Positions 10,906 through 23,864 of a stretch of 64,000 nt of DNA are shown here, in pieces; the stretch's first letter is position 1; each line of letters begins with the position of its first letter. The DNA is from Scilla litardierei. Lineage: Eukaryota; Streptophyta; Magnoliopsida; Asparagales; Asparagaceae. The position numbers and the translations under genes were made by a program. The stretch covers positions 21,291 to 85,290 of the forward strand of contig JAULAV010008793.1 in assembly GCA_030789695.1 (NCBI GenBank), written 5' to 3'. The notes beneath the pieces are model-generated. The model had not been told where the DNA came from. It did no database searches and saw nothing but the letters and a program-made list of their open reading frames with translations.

Positions 10906-13752
10906 CTATTTTGCGAATTTTATATCCTATTTTTTCTTCACTTATTTTTCAGTTGCAGATGGCGATCTCCCAGTTCCACGGACATTTTTGCGTATTTTTC
11001 AGTTAAAGATAGGAATACTTATATTAAATGATATGATTTTTTAAGCCTAAATGTATACTCTTATTTTTTTAAGTTGATGATGGTGATCTCTCGGTCCAAC
11101 AGAAATTTTTGCGAATTTTTCTCAGCTCGGGGCTATTTTCTATATTTTATTGAAGACATGGATCTTTTAATTAAATGATATAATTTTATCGACTAAGTTT
11201 GTCTTGTCTTATTTTTCAGTTGACATTGGCAAGCTCCCAGTTCAGACGAACATATTTACAGATTTTTCTTAGCTCGAGGCTATTTTCTACATTTTTGGAA
11301 GATATGCATCTTTTTATTAAATAATATGATTTTTTTGACCCAAGTTTGTCTTCTCTTACTTTTCAGATGAAGATGTCAATCTCCCGGTTACAACGGACAT
11401 TTTTGTAGATTTTTCTTAGCTCCGGGCTATTTTCTACATTTTTGAAAGATATGGATATTTAGATTAAATGATATGATTTTTATTGACAAATTTTGTCTTC
11501 TCTTATTTTAGGTTAAAGATGACGATCTCCCGACGGACATTTTTGCTGATTTTTCTGAGCTCAATGATATTTTTTACATTTTATTGAAGATATGGATCTT
11601 TTTATTAAATAATATGATTTTTGTAGCCTAATTTTGTCTTCTCTTATTTTTCAATTTGAACATAGCGATCTTCCGGTTCCAATAGACTTCTTTTCGTATT
11701 TTTCTGAGCTCAAAACTATTTTTCTATATTTTCGGGAAGTTATGGATATTTTTATAAAATGATATGTTTTGGCCTAATTTTTTCTTCTCCTATTTTTAAT
11801 TTGAATATGGCGAACTCCCGGTTCCAAAAACATTTTTGTAAATTTTTCTGAGCTCGAGTATATTTTCTACAGTTTATTGAAGATGTGATTCATTTTATTA
11901 AATGATATGATTTTTATAGACTGAGTTTGCCTTCTGTTATTTTTTAGTCAAAGATGGTGATATCTCGTTTCCAGCTGAATTTTTTGCGGAATTTTCTAAT
12001 CTCGGTGCTATTTTCTAAATTTTATGGAAGATATGTATCTTTTTATTAAATGATATGATTTTTATAGCTTAAGTTTGTCTTCTCTTATTTTTCAGTTAAA
12101 GATTGCAATATCCTGGTTCCAATAGACATTTTTACGGATTTTTCTTAGCTTGTGGCTATTTTTCTACATTTTCTGGAAGATATGTATTTTTTATTAAATG
12201 GTATGATTTTTTGGACTAATTTTATCTTCTATTTTTTCCGTTAAAGATGGTTTTCTCCCGGTTCTAACGGACATTTTTATGGATTTTTTGAGTTCCGGGC
12301 AATTTTCTACATTTCCTGTAAGATATTGATCTTTATATTAAATGATATGATTTGTATAGCCTATTTTGTCTTCTCTCATTTTTCAGTTGAAGATGGCGAT
12401 CTCCCAGCACCAACGTTAATTTATGTGTATTTTTTGAGCCCGGGGCTATTTTTTATATTTTCTTAAAGATAAGGATCTTTTTATTAACTGATATGATTTT
12501 TGTAGCCTAATTTTGTCTTCTCTTATTTTTCTAGTTGATGACGGCGATCTTTTTATTAATGATATGATTTTTTTCGCCTTATTTTGTCTTCTCTTATATT
12601 TCGGTTGTAGATGGGGATCTCCCAGTTCCAATGGACATTTTTGCGGATTTTTCTGAACTCCGGGCTATTTTTTCTCATTTTCTGGAAGATATGGATCGTT
12701 TTATTAAATGATATCAGAGAAGACAAAATTAGGCCAAAAATGACTGTTGAAACCAGGAAATCGCCATCATCAACTAGAAAATAAGAGAAGACAAAATTCG
12801 GAACCATGAAATCGCCATCTTCATCTATAAAAATGTCCATTATAACCGGGATATCGCCATCTTCAACTGATAATATTTTTATATATCATTTTTTGAGCTT
12901 GGTACTATTTTCTACATTTTATGAAAGATATGGATCTTTTTATTAATTGATACGATTTTATAGCCTAAATTTGTCCTCTTATTTTTCAGTTGAAGATGAC
13001 GATCTTTTTATTAAATGATAGGATTTTTAAATCTAATTTTGCATTCTCTTATATTCTAACTGTAGATGCGATCTCCATGTTCCAACAGATAGTTTTGCGG
13101 ATTTTTCTAAGCTCTGGGATATTTTCCATATTTTTGGAAGATATGTATCATTTTTAAACGATATGATATTATAGCCTAATTTTGTCTTCTCTTATTTTTT
13201 AGTTGAAGATGGCGATCTCCCGGTTCCAATGGACATTTGTGCGGATTTATTTTGAACTACAGGCTATTTTCTATATTTTTTGTATAATATGAATATTAAT
13301 ATTAAATGCTTTGATTTTAAACCTAATTTTGTCGTCTCTTATTTTTCAGTTGAAGATGGCGATCTCCCGGTTCCAATGGACATTTTTGCAGAATTTTTTG
13401 AGCTCGGGGCTATTTTTCTACATTTTCGAGAAGTTATGGATAAAAATTAAATGATATGATTTATTGGCCTAATTTTGTTTGCTCTTATTTTTTTCTGTTG
13501 AATATGGCGATCTCCCGGTTGCAACGGACATTTTGCGTATTATTCTGACCTCGGGATTATTTTCTATATTTTCTGGAAGATATGGATCTTTTTATTAAAA
13601 GATACGGTTTTTGGCCTAATTTTGTCTTCTCTTATTTTTTAGTTGAAGATGGCGATCTCTCTGTTCCGACAGACATTTGTGCTGATTTTTGTAAGCTCGG
13701 TACTATTTTCTACATTTTTAATAAATGATATGATTTTTATGGATCACGTTTG
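10906..13752 (+). repeat. Satellite 1 array, segment 2
   Basis: About 2.8 kb of the 148-bp satellite between the LINE and the outer copia element. It includes a monomer cut short after CGTATTTTTCAGTTAAAGAT near 10990, shortened monomers near 12535 and 12995, and an inverted stretch (12714-12871). The order of variant monomers from about 10950 to 12050 is repeated at 52250-53350 and at 60400-63480 (Helitron excluded), which shows higher-order structure. Confidence 0.96.
12714..12871 (-). repeat. Inverted satellite 1 block, copy 1
   Basis: Within a direct array, about 158 bp read as satellite only on the minus strand (AGAAGACAAAATTAGGCC and CGCCATCTTCAACTGATAA on plus). The block holds pieces of about three monomers with internal deletions. 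Equivalent blocks lie at 55611-55768 and 59748-59907, plus a partial one at 45674-45702. Confidence 0.85.
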
Positions 13753-15428
13753 TGTTGGATCTATATCAAAGCATAGAGAGGGGTTGAATAGGTTAATAAA
13801 AATTCTCGTGAACACACAAGTAATCACATGCAGTCATAAACAGATGCAGAGTAACAAAAGCAAACACAGAGTGTACAGCAGATTTACCTTGGTTCGGTCG
13901 ACCCAACGATATACTCCACCCCCAAAGCAATTACTAGCATTAATATGTTACTGGGTACAACTGTTAAGCTCCCCGAGCCCCAACTCTCCGCTCACCCGGT
14001 TCAGTATCGCACTCACCAAAGGGCTAAACACTATTAATCTTGTAACGCTCTCTCTTAACAAGCACTAACTCATCAAGACCCAGAGTCTAGCCCCAACTAG
14101 ACAAGACCCCAAAAGAATGAATAAGTAACCTACAAAGATCGATACACCAAGTACACGAATATAAAGTAATAAGAGTTTAATCGAAGTTCATGTCAGTGTC
14201 GTCGTCTCTGTCGATCAGCGCATCATCAGCTTCACGCTGACGCAAACGGTGTCTCAATCTGATATCTGGATCTCAAGATATAGCCCTCCGAAGTTCGATG
14301 TACAAATCTACCCGAATCTAGTCTATGCGTAAATCAATTCTCTGTTCTGCAGAATCGACAGCAGTCTGTGCGTAAAGTATGTTTCTACCTCGTCTTCCAG
14401 ATATTGTAGTAAATCGACCCTAGCTCAGAAAATCCGACTAAATACTCATTGGAATCGCGAGCTCGTGCTCTTCGACTGAAAATTAAGAAAGAGCCGATTT
14501 GGATTCTCTTGTGGAAAGGAATTCTCAGATCTTTGAAGTGCATCATAAGGCTTGGAATTTGATCTCTTAGACTTTGCTTTTTCAATGATGGTGGCCTTGG
14601 TTGCTTGCTCCTCTAGGTTGAAGATGGCTTATGCATGGATATCTAGCTTGATGATGGATGGTTCATTATGCTTGCGACAATGCTTGAAAATGATGGAGAA
14701 CTTTGGCCATGTTGTAGAGCACTGAATTGTGATCGTCCTAGCGCAAATGTTTCGTCGATCCGAGCTTTGTGAAGAAAGTTAAGTACTTTTTAGCGTCGTC
14801 TGTAGAGCTCCTTCTTCTTCCTAAGAATTTGATGATCTCTTTGAAGCTTGGAGGATAAATTCGGCTAAGATGAAGAGAAATGAGTCTAGGGCCGGCCTTG
14901 TTTTTTTCTCTTCTTTGGATGTGGGTTTATATAGGAGGTGGTGGAAAGAAATTAGGCTCTTGTAGAATCCCTTAGAATATAGAGATTGGATGGAATCCCA
15001 ACTTGAATAGGATTTGAAATAATCATATGGAAGATCTCTGTCAATCACAATAGGATTTGGAGTTTAAATTGGATTTGATGGGGATTTGAATTTGAATGGC
15101 AATGGGATTTGAATAGGATCTCATTAGGATCTCATTTAATCACAAATTGATTTGTATGAGAATTGGTTCAATCACTTTTGATATGAATGAGATCTCTCCA
15201 TATCTCTCCATTTTGACCAAGTCCAAATTGCAAATGAATTGCAATTTCTCCATCACTTTGACAAAGTCTTCTTTGCATATTTCTCCATCACTTTGACTAA
15301 GTCTCCCTTTGAGTATTTACGAGCTTACCACTCTTGAAAGCACTAAGCACACACATCAAATTGTTCACACAAGTTCATCAAACACGAAGTCATCGATCGT
15401 TGTTTCTAACTACACGTTGTATCCAACA
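13753..15428 (-). repeat. 3' LTR of outer copia (1676 bp)
   Basis: Begins TGTTGGATCTATATC and ends GTATCCAACA on plus. It aligns with 29769-30655 through CAATTACTAGCATTAATATG, CAGCTTCACGCTGACGCAAA and GTTCTGCAGAATCGACAGCA, and at the far end CGAAGTCATCGATCGTTG. It carries about 0.75 kb (roughly 14610-15375) that the other LTR lacks. The open frames inside (for example 13643-14068) are not supported as genes. Confidence 0.9.
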
Positions 15429-16075
15429 ATCTCCCCCTTATGATGATGACAAACCAATATAAGATTTGATCAATAACGATCCAAATAATATTATCGTGAC
15501 ATGTGTGTGAAGTGTGATGAAGGAGAAAGTATGCAACAAATGTTCAAGCATTCAGACATATATGCATGCTCCCCCTATATTCATGCTCCGCCTTTTAACA
15601 TACATTCATTAATGTACAATATCACAAATTTTTCCCCAAATATTCTCCCCCTTTTGTTATCATCAAAAGTATACTTACGAAGTCAATGTCATATCACATG
15701 CAAAAAGGGTGTATTATAAACTATAGCAAACACTTGCATGTAGTCATTCTTGACTTCTACACCAACGTGTAAGTGTGATGATTAAAAATTGAAGCACATA
15801 AGGAGAACTTTCAAGAAATTCATCCAAAACCAATCCACTTTTTCATGTAACATGATATCATCTAGGATTGATTTTCCCCATCTCATTAAAAATGAGTTCA
15901 AGTTACCACACACAAAATATAGCCTATGAGGACTCTTAGATGTGGGGTGGCATTGCTTGACGAGTATAACACCAACGCTAAAGTTTACTCTTAAAGCTTA
16001 TGTTAGATACTCGTGGATAGTGACATTGTCATGGATCGTATCCATTTTTCATACAGAGCTCTTTTCTTTCTTTTT

Positions 16076-16118
<43 letters not shown>

Positions 16119-16679
16119 TCATTCATTTCAGTTCTTTTGAGCCTTATTTTTTTTCCAAGGCAAGACACATCATATCCCTTAGATTTTTCAGTTTTTTCAT
16201 CCTACATTCACTTTCCAATATTTCATAAAAGATATCTCCAAATGTACAATAACATTTAATGCTTGTGGAAGTGAAAGTTTAGGTGTAGAAATCGAATTAT
16301 TCTAATCATTGAACATGTCATGGTTATTTAGAAAAACAAACATGCACATGTAGCTATACCAATATTACATCAATTTCTACATGGATATGAATCTCATTCA
16401 TTACTACCAATTTAATAATTCAAAAGAAGATACACATTAAGCACCATTTTTGTAGCTTTTTGTATTTTTCATTTTTTTGTTTTGTGTCTATAAAGAACTA
16501 AAGTGCCATAACAAATGAACTGGCACACAAACAAATGAACTAGCACACAAACAAAAACAAATCAAGCATACACCATGCTATAAATGTATTCATTATGCTT
16601 AAGCAAGAAAACATACCTTTGCGATGTCGTTTGGCTAAGGAAATTTTTAATGAAATGCGACGTCCAATCCATAGTTCCT
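15429..16679. other. 3' non-coding internal region of outer copia
   Basis: About 1.25 kb of AT-rich sequence between the PPT-like tract and the inner copia insertion. It contains a CA microsatellite (16079-16118) but no recognisable protein domain on either strand. The pol gene expected here is absent. Confidence 0.6.
16079..16118. repeat. (CA)n microsatellite
   Basis: An uninterrupted run of CA dinucleotides, about 20 units, preceded by TTCTTTTTCT. It lies in the non-coding part of the outer copia. The reading frames with His-Thr runs across it are artefacts of the repeat. Confidence 0.95.
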
Positions 16680-16684
16680 CTCCC

Positions 16685-17237
16685 TGTTGGATATGGACGA
16701 CATGAATACACCCATGAGGGGATGTATGAGGGTATACGGACCTCAGATGTCGCGTGCACGAAAGCGTGCACGAAGGGAACCTTTTCTCGTATGAAAAGGA
16801 CCACTCGATAAGTGGAAAAATCCACTCGATAAGTGGAAAAAGTCACTTTATAAGTGCATAAAGGAACTTGATAAGTGAATGAAGAAGAGGATAAATGAAT
16901 GTGCTAATATAGGCTAATAAGCTTATAATTGGTTATTTCCTACAATAACCACCCCTAAAGCCTATAAATAGGACCCAAGGGTAAGGCATTCATTCCACAC
17001 TTTTTCCATGCCATAAGTTTGCATAAGGCATCTTATGTTCTTCTTCTCCCTTCCATTAAAATCCTCTTCTAGTTAGAGATTTAGGCGGTGAAACTCTGCT
17101 TCGATCCTCCGTGACGAAGTATCGACCGTTGTGGCGAATCCGAGGGCAAAGTTCCGAGATTACGGTGCCGCGTACGCTAGCGTAAGTCTCGACTTTATTA
17201 TTCGATCCTAACGTCCTTGTTTTGTCAGGATCCTACA
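16685..17237 (+). repeat. 5' LTR of inner copia (553 bp)
   Basis: Begins TGTTGGATATGGACG and ends GTCAGGATCCTACA. A TATAAATA box at 16963-16970 marks the likely promoter of the element. Short repeats CCACTCGATAAGTGGAAAAA lie upstream of it in tandem and may be enhancer-like, which is inference. Confidence 0.95.
16963..16970 (+). promoter_or_regulatory. TATA box in inner copia 5' LTR
   Basis: The sequence TATAAATA follows CCTAAAGCC and precedes GGACCCAAGG. It sits about half way through the LTR, as expected at the U3/R boundary. The copy in the 3' LTR is at 24143-24150. Confidence 0.75.
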
Positions 17238-17238
17238 T

Positions 17239-17251
17239 TGGTATCGGAGCC
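17239..17251 (+). other. Primer binding site of inner copia
   Basis: TGGTATCGGAGCC begins two bases after the LTR. It resembles the initiator tRNA-Met-type PBS (TGGTATCAGAGC) common in plant copia elements with one difference. It sets the plus orientation. Confidence 0.85.
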
Positions 17252-18725
17252 ATACGGGTTCGCCCCGGTCAAACCGCCGCTCCGTCGAACCGATGAACGA
17301 GGCGTTGTCTTTTTCACGAATGGGTATCCTACCATTATGGGTATGGTAGGAACGCTTCGTAACGGATAGAACGCAGCGGTTGTTCTTTTCACGTTAGGGT
17401 CTTCTGTCATTACGGATATGGCAGGAACTCTCCGTGACGGGAAGAACCGACCGTTTATATCGTCAAGCTCACCCTCTTCATGGATGCTGAGTCTCCATTC
17501 ATAGGGAATGTGAACTCTCTTCATGTGGAGCGTGTAGTTTACGAACTTTAAAAGTATGTTATTTTTCATTTTTGGCACACAGCCATTAGAGAATAACTAC
17601 TTTCTCGACGAACGGGTGCTTCATCGAGGAAGAAGATGGTAGTTATTCCCATCGGGGAAGATGACTTTTGGTGCTTGATCACCATGGCCAAATGGGCTAT
17701 GAAGGCAATGCACCCCCTCCCATGCGGAGGGGGTTGGCTACGGCCAATAACCACCACGGCCACCCCTCCGGCGGGGTGTGCGACAACCCCATGCAAAGGG
17801 GTGGCCGGCCATGGCCATATGGGCCATGGCCGGCCATGGCCATATGGGCCATGGCCGGCCAAGGCCAAATGGCCATGGCCCGGCCAATGCCGGCCATGGC
17901 CGTGGCCAAGGCCAGGCCTGGCCGTGGCCAAGGCCAGGCCTCGCCGTGGCCAGGCCAGGGCCAGGGGCCGGCCTGGCCAGCCCTGGCAGAGGCCAGGGCC
18001 AATGCCCTGGCCTCGGCCAGGGCCTGGCCGGCCAGGGCAGAGGCCCTGGCCGGCCCTTGGCCAGCCTCGGCCAGGGCAGAGGCCCTGGCCGGGAGGGGTG
18101 CCAGATCATTAGTTGGTCGACCAATCGGGGAGTTTTGGTCGACTAATTTGGCAAAAGGCCTTGGTCGAACACGAACATGCCGGCTAGCCCATACGGGGCC
18201 GACGGCAGTCGTCTGCGGCAAAATTCTCCTATAAGGGGGGAAGCGCCTGGACCCATACGGGAGCCGGTGACAATGGCTTGCAGAAAAATCCCCAAAAGGG
18301 GGGATCCGGCCTTGGCACGGCTACGGCTCATCCCCGGTAAATGGCCAGGAAGTGCCGAATATTTCACTACTATCATACGGGTACTAGGTTGAAATATACA
18401 ATTTTGAAAAATACGTTTTTCATACGTTTTCAAAAACGCTTTTCCGCTGCAAAGCACTATAAGAGTACTTTTATTTGATAAAGTGATGGGGAAATATTGA
18501 AAGTTACTCTAGATGGTGATTGGAAACATAGTGACCTTTCCGATTCTAGAGTAACATCTTCAATATTTTTCGAAAGTAACTTATCAAAGTATGAATATCA
18601 TTCCAAGTGGGAGTTGAAATTAGAACTATCCAAATGAGATATTCTATTATCATTTCAAATGGGAATTATATTTTAAGAATTTTCAATGCAATGTTTTTTG
18701 ATCAAACCTTCAGTTTTGTGTCTTT
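17252..18725 (+). other. Untranslated leader of inner copia
   Basis: About 1.5 kb between PBS and gag, unusually long. It holds the GGCC-rich region at 17790-18095 and short degenerate repeats (for example CATACGGG at several places). The reading frames here, on both strands, are artefacts of the low-complexity sequence. No protein domain is visible. Confidence 0.65.
17790..18095. repeat. GGCC-rich palindromic low-complexity region
   Basis: About 300 bp made almost entirely of GGCCATGGCC, GGCCATATGGCC, GGCCAGG and GGCCAAGG in irregular order. Many of these are perfect palindromes, so the strands fold on themselves at several registers. It is very GC-rich compared with the AT-rich surroundings, and open in several frames on both strands only because of composition. 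It lies in the transcribed leader of the inner copia. Confidence 0.92.
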
Positions 18726-21700
18726 TTGCAGCATTTTAAAAGTAAAATGTCTTCCGCTTCAAAGAATATCGTCGCTGAGTTAAACAGAGGTGAAAAACTC
18801 AACGGCGATAATTACAAACTTTGGTCCATCAAGATACAATACGTTTTAGAGGAGCAAGAAGTGCTCGAAACTCTAAAGAACGTAATGATTGAACCCGAGT
18901 TGGGCACTACGGCCCAACACAGACGAGACAAGGAAGCTTTTGATGCTTGGTCTCGGAAGAACAAGATAGCACGCATTACGTTATTAAGCAGTATGGCTGA
19001 TGACATAATGCGCATCTTCCGAGAGCATGACTTAGCCATGGACATATGGTCCAAGCTTGAGGAAAAGTTTGGTGGCACATCGGTGTCCAAACTTCGCGCC
19101 TTAACTATAAGATTTGATTCATACAAGAAACGTCCAGATCATTCCATGGGGAAACATCTGCGACATATGGCGAATCTTATCTCAGAGTTAAAGGATGCGG
19201 GTCATGTGCTCACTGATGAGCAACAAATCCAAGCAGTCATACGTTCCCTACCAAATGGGTGGGACCAAATGAAGATGCATCTCACTCACAATGAGAGCAT
19301 CAAGACCTTCAGCGATGTTTCCAAGCACCTCGAATTAGAGGAAGAGCGGTTTGCGGCTGCCAAGCCAAGTGCAGAAGTGCACATGGTTGCTAGTTCCTCA
19401 CACGGGGGAAAGAAAAGGAAAGATCGTTCGAAGTCTACTAATGAACGTAATAAGCAACCTGAGTCTACCAAGAAATCCAAACATAAGGGTGGGCACAAGA
19501 AATGGCACAAGAAGAAAGACTTGAAGAGGATCAAGTGCTTTAAGTGCAACAAGCTCGGTCACTATGATCGTTCGTGTACGAGTGGAGACGACGAGGTAAC
19601 TTGTAATTATACTAGTTACATATGTGTTTCTAGTTCAATATTTCTTGTGGAATCTAATCCATTTTGGATAATTGATTCAGGTGCCACCGACCACATAGCA
19701 AGGGATAGACGGTCCTTCGTGGAGTATCACCGGATACCCCAAGGAACGAAGTGGATCTATGTAGGAAACAACACTCGTGTTGAAGTGAAAGGCGTTGGGA
19801 CTTGCAAGCTAGTCGTGGACAACGGCCGCACTCTCCTACTTCATGATGTTCTCTTCGCTCCAGATATTCGAAGGAATATAATATCTGTGGTCGTGTTAAT
19901 GGGTCTTGGTTATAACTGGTTTTTTCATGATTGTAAAGTGGACTTATGTTGTAATAATTCCTTAATTGGTACTGGGTATGTATTTAAAGGATTTATTGTA
20001 TTAAATACAATGTATGACTCTTCATTATGGAATGAAAATTTCCTTGTTACAAATTCTTCGACTTATGAGTCTGATATAATTTGTTGGCATGCAAGGCTTG
20101 GTCATATTGGACCAAAACGAATGGATAGACTTGCCAAACGTGGCCTTCTATCCAATGTTTCAAAGGTTGAAATGTCGACCTGCGAACATTGCCTTGTGGG
20201 GAAATCTTGTCGCAAGCCGTTTGGAACCGGCACAAGGGCCGATGTTCCATTACAGCTCATCCATTCAGACATATGTGGTCCGATGAATGTCAAGACAAGA
20301 CGCGGGAAGTCCTATTTCATCACTTTTATTGATGATTTCACCCGATTCGGACATATCTATTTGATATCCCACAAAAGTGAAGCATTAACCTGCTTTAAAA
20401 ACTATATGAGTTTAGTGGAGAATCAATTAGATCACAAGATTAAGGTCTTGCGAACCGATAGGGGAGGTGAATATCAATCAACAAGTTTTAAGGAACTTTG
20501 TGATGAAAAGGGCATAGTACATCAGGTAACTATGCCTTATACTCCTCAACAAAATGGTGTTGCTGAAAGGAGAAATATGAATTTAATGGAAATGGTCCGT
20601 TCAATGATGGCGCAAGCTAACTTGCCAATCACCTTTTAGGGTGATGCATTATTAACGGCCACTTTCATTTTGAACCGCGTACCCTTGAAATCAGTTAGCT
20701 CCACTCCTTATGAGTTGTGGAACCAAAAGTCTCCTGACTTAAACATTTTAAAACCTTGGGGATGTGCATCCTACGCACATATTTCCTCCCATAAGTATGT
20801 CAAACTTGGGCCAAGGGGAAGGAAATGTATCTTTATACGATACGCAGAAAACTCCAAAGGTTATGTTTTCGTTAGTCAGGAAGACAATGGAGGTCTAATT
20901 GAGTTTGAGTCGAGGGATGTCACTTTCTTGGAAAACGAGTTTCCAAGACATGGCGAGATAAGTCAGGACTTATCTCTATTTGAGATTAATGATCAAGGAG
21001 GATTATCTCATTCGAGTGGGAGAATTCTTAGTGAAGAAGAAAATACGTTTCAAACTTCACTAATGGATTATACAAATGACACTAATCCTATTCCATACGG
21101 GAATAATGATCCAAGTGGGAGCATTTCTAACGACATTCCAAGTGGGAGTGATATTAGAATTGATCAAAATTCAAGTCAACAAGGACTTGAAGAATCTCAA
21201 ATACGACGTAGTAGTCGTACAAGGTTGGCTCCTCTAAGATTTGAGGATGAATTTCCGCAAACCTTTATGACTTTACTATAAGATGATGACGAGCCTGCTA
21301 CTTTCAAACAGGCCGTATCATGCCCTTCGAAAGACAAATGGATGGAAGCGATGAAGGAAGAGTTGGAATCCATGAAAGTTAACCAAGTCTGGGACTTAGT
21401 TGACTTACCCAGAGGACGTAGAGCTATTGGGAACAAATGGGTTCTCAAGATCAAGCATAAGGCTGATGGCTCTATTGACAGATATAAAGCTCGCCTTGTC
21501 GCGAAAGGTTTTACGCAACAGGAAGGGATAGACTACGAAGAGACCTTCTCACCTGTTGTCTATTTTACCTCGATTCGCCTGATTCTGGCTATGGTAGCTT
21601 GCTTAGACCTCGAATTACATCAGATGGATGTAAAGACTGCCTTTCTCAATGGAGAATTGGACGATGAGATCTATATGGAACAACCAACAGGGTTTGTAAA

Positions 21701-22843
21701 AGAAGGAAACGAACATAAGGTTTGTAAACTTCGTAAGTCCATATATGGTCTTAAACAATCCTCGAGGCAATGATATATACAATTTCAGGAAGTTGTCTTA
21801 TCAAATGGTTTTTTCATGCTTGATGAAGATAACTGCGTATATATCAAGAGGATTAAGAGCAAGTACGTTATTATGTCTCTATATGTAGATGACATTTTAA
21901 TAGCCGGAAATGACAAGGGCTTTGTGATGGATATCAAGGCTTGGCTTTCATCAGTTTTTGAGATGAAAGACATGGGAGAAACCGCATATATCCTTGGAGT
22001 TAAGATTTCAAGGAATCGTTCGAAGAAACTTCTTTCTCTTTCACAGGAGACTTATATAAAGAAGGTTTTAGAACGTTTTAATATGCAGGACTGCAAGTCC
22101 ATTGATACTCCTATAAGCAAGTGCGACAATTTATGTCTGAAATCATGTCCAAAGAACCAAAAGGAAAAGGAAATTATGGAAAAAGTTCCATATTCCAGTG
22201 CAGTTGGTAGTCTTATGTACGCTATGATGTGTACAAGATCGGACATCTGTTTTGTCGTTGGAATGGTAAGTCATTACCAATCCACCCAGGGCAAGTACAC
22301 TGGAAAGCGGTTAAGAGGATATTGCGGTATCTCAAAGGAACTGCAGACTATGCTTTATGCTATCAAGGAGATGCCTTGAGGCTCGAAGGCTACACTGATG
22401 CTGATTGGGCGGGTGATCTCGATGAGCGACGATCGACCTCAGGATATGTTTTTCTACTCAGATCTGGTGCAATATCCTGGAGTAGCAAGAAACAATCCTG
22501 CATCGTACTTTCAACTATGGAAGCCGAGTTTGTAGCATTTAGCATGGCAGTCCAAGAGGCTGTTTGGCTTAGGAAGTTCTTAGACATGCTAATTGATGCA
22601 AGTGACTCAGGTGCTGTACCTATACACATCGACAGTCAAGCATCTATAGCCTATGTCAAAGATCCTAAATTCCATTGTAAGACCAAACACATAGATATCC
22701 GCTACAAATTTGCAAAAGACTATGATAAGACCAAGAAGGTAGACATAAGGTACATATCTACGCATGAGATGATAGCGGATCCGCTTACGAAAGCGATCCC
22801 CAGAGGTGTTTTACAAACACTTATCATCTCAAGGATTGCGTAA
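18726..22843 (+). pseudogene. gag-pol: Copia gag-pol polyprotein with three stops and a frameshift
   Basis: The likely gag start is the methionine at 18747 (MSSASKNIVA). Domains in order: UBN2-type gag; zinc knuckle CFKCNKLGHYDRSC (near residue 271); aspartic protease WIIDSGATDHIA (near 312); GAG-pre-integrase WHARLGHIG (near 454); integrase with HSDICGP, LRTDRGGEY and NGVAERRN supplying D, D and E; reverse transcriptase WVLKIKHKADGSIDRYKARL and YVDD (about 21881-21892); RNase H YTDADWAGD and a tail containing DPLTKAI. Lesions are TAG at 20637-20639 (end of integrase), TAA at 21279-21281, TGA at 21771-21773, and a frameshift near 22285 before RNase H. All domains are recognisable, so decay is recent. 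The product would process itself and copy the element's RNA into DNA. Confidence 0.96.
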
Positions 22844-23851
22844 GAGCTGAGTTGTACCAATGTAATTTCCCATGTCTGTAAGTGATCAAATTTAATAAAA
22901 GAATAAGTTCTTTTCAACATTGCATATGAATTCTTTAAGAAATGTTTGTGTACATTTTTGAAATCTCAGCTGAATTTTAGTATGTCAAACAGATTAAGGT
23001 TGGCTCTCTCACATGAGCAAGCGCCTTTATTTTATCAGACGGGTAAAATAAAGATGAGACTTGTTTAAAGTCAAAATCGTCAGACGGACAATTTATAGTC
23101 ATGACTTAAACAAAATGGTCGTATGAAAGATCTGCATCATATGGATGCTCTCAAAAGATCTAAGAGGATTTTAAAATCCTATCTGTCTTATGCGGGATGT
23201 GAGTCCAGAAGATTATTTGAGTAGTAAAAGGGACTCAAAGTCAGACATTGTGGTGTCTGGTTATCATCCTCACAACATCATTAAGACATACGCTCCCTGG
23301 GAAAGGAGTGATGTTGTAATACGTATTCATACTACGTATGCATTTTGACCATTGGGTTAGAATAGTAATTGTGTTTACTATTATGTGAGACCCAAAGACC
23401 ACATGGGTCTTAACTCATTACCATTATGGACTCTAATTGGTTCCTTAAGATTTGACTGGGTGATTGCTATCTTAGCATGTTGCTTATGGACTATGGTTAA
23501 TTCAGTCCGACGGGGCATGTTAGAAAAGCAAGTCAAGTCAAGATCAAAAGGATCGCAAGAAGAGGAAGATTAATTTTATATTCACATTTGGACTTTAGAG
23601 ATTCAAAACTGGCCAGCCAATTGTAATCCAGATGGGATTCAATTGTTGAATATAAAGTATAAGAAATGTGAAGAAATAATCTAGGGTAAAGCATGCGTTG
23701 ATCTACTCAACTTTGCACCTCGAGGAGTGTTGTGTATCTCTAACAAGTGCACAACAGCGGACTCTATGCGCATGACGGTCACACGGCCTATTTCTCGGTA
23801 TGACAAACAAAAGAGATAAAGGAAAAGATGTTTCCTTACAATCCCCTCAAG
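22844..23851. other. 3' untranslated region of inner copia
   Basis: About 1 kb between RNase H and the PPT-like tract, with no protein domain. Short repeats such as GTCAGACGG and GGGACTCAAAG-like words occur, but nothing I can assign. Confidence 0.6.
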
Positions 23852-23864
23852 TGTGAGTGGGAGA
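23852..23864 (+). other. Polypurine tract of inner copia
   Basis: GTGAGTGGGAGA, nearly all purine, lies directly upstream of the 3' LTR, where plus-strand DNA synthesis is primed. Confidence 0.75.

Noticed and set aside
16013..16259. ORFs with His-Thr runs
   Set aside because: Translation of the CA microsatellite.
17566..18234. Several overlapping 100-190 aa ORFs on both strands
   Set aside because: Caused by the GGCC-rich low-complexity sequence that lacks stop codons; no domain and no agreement with the copia gag start.
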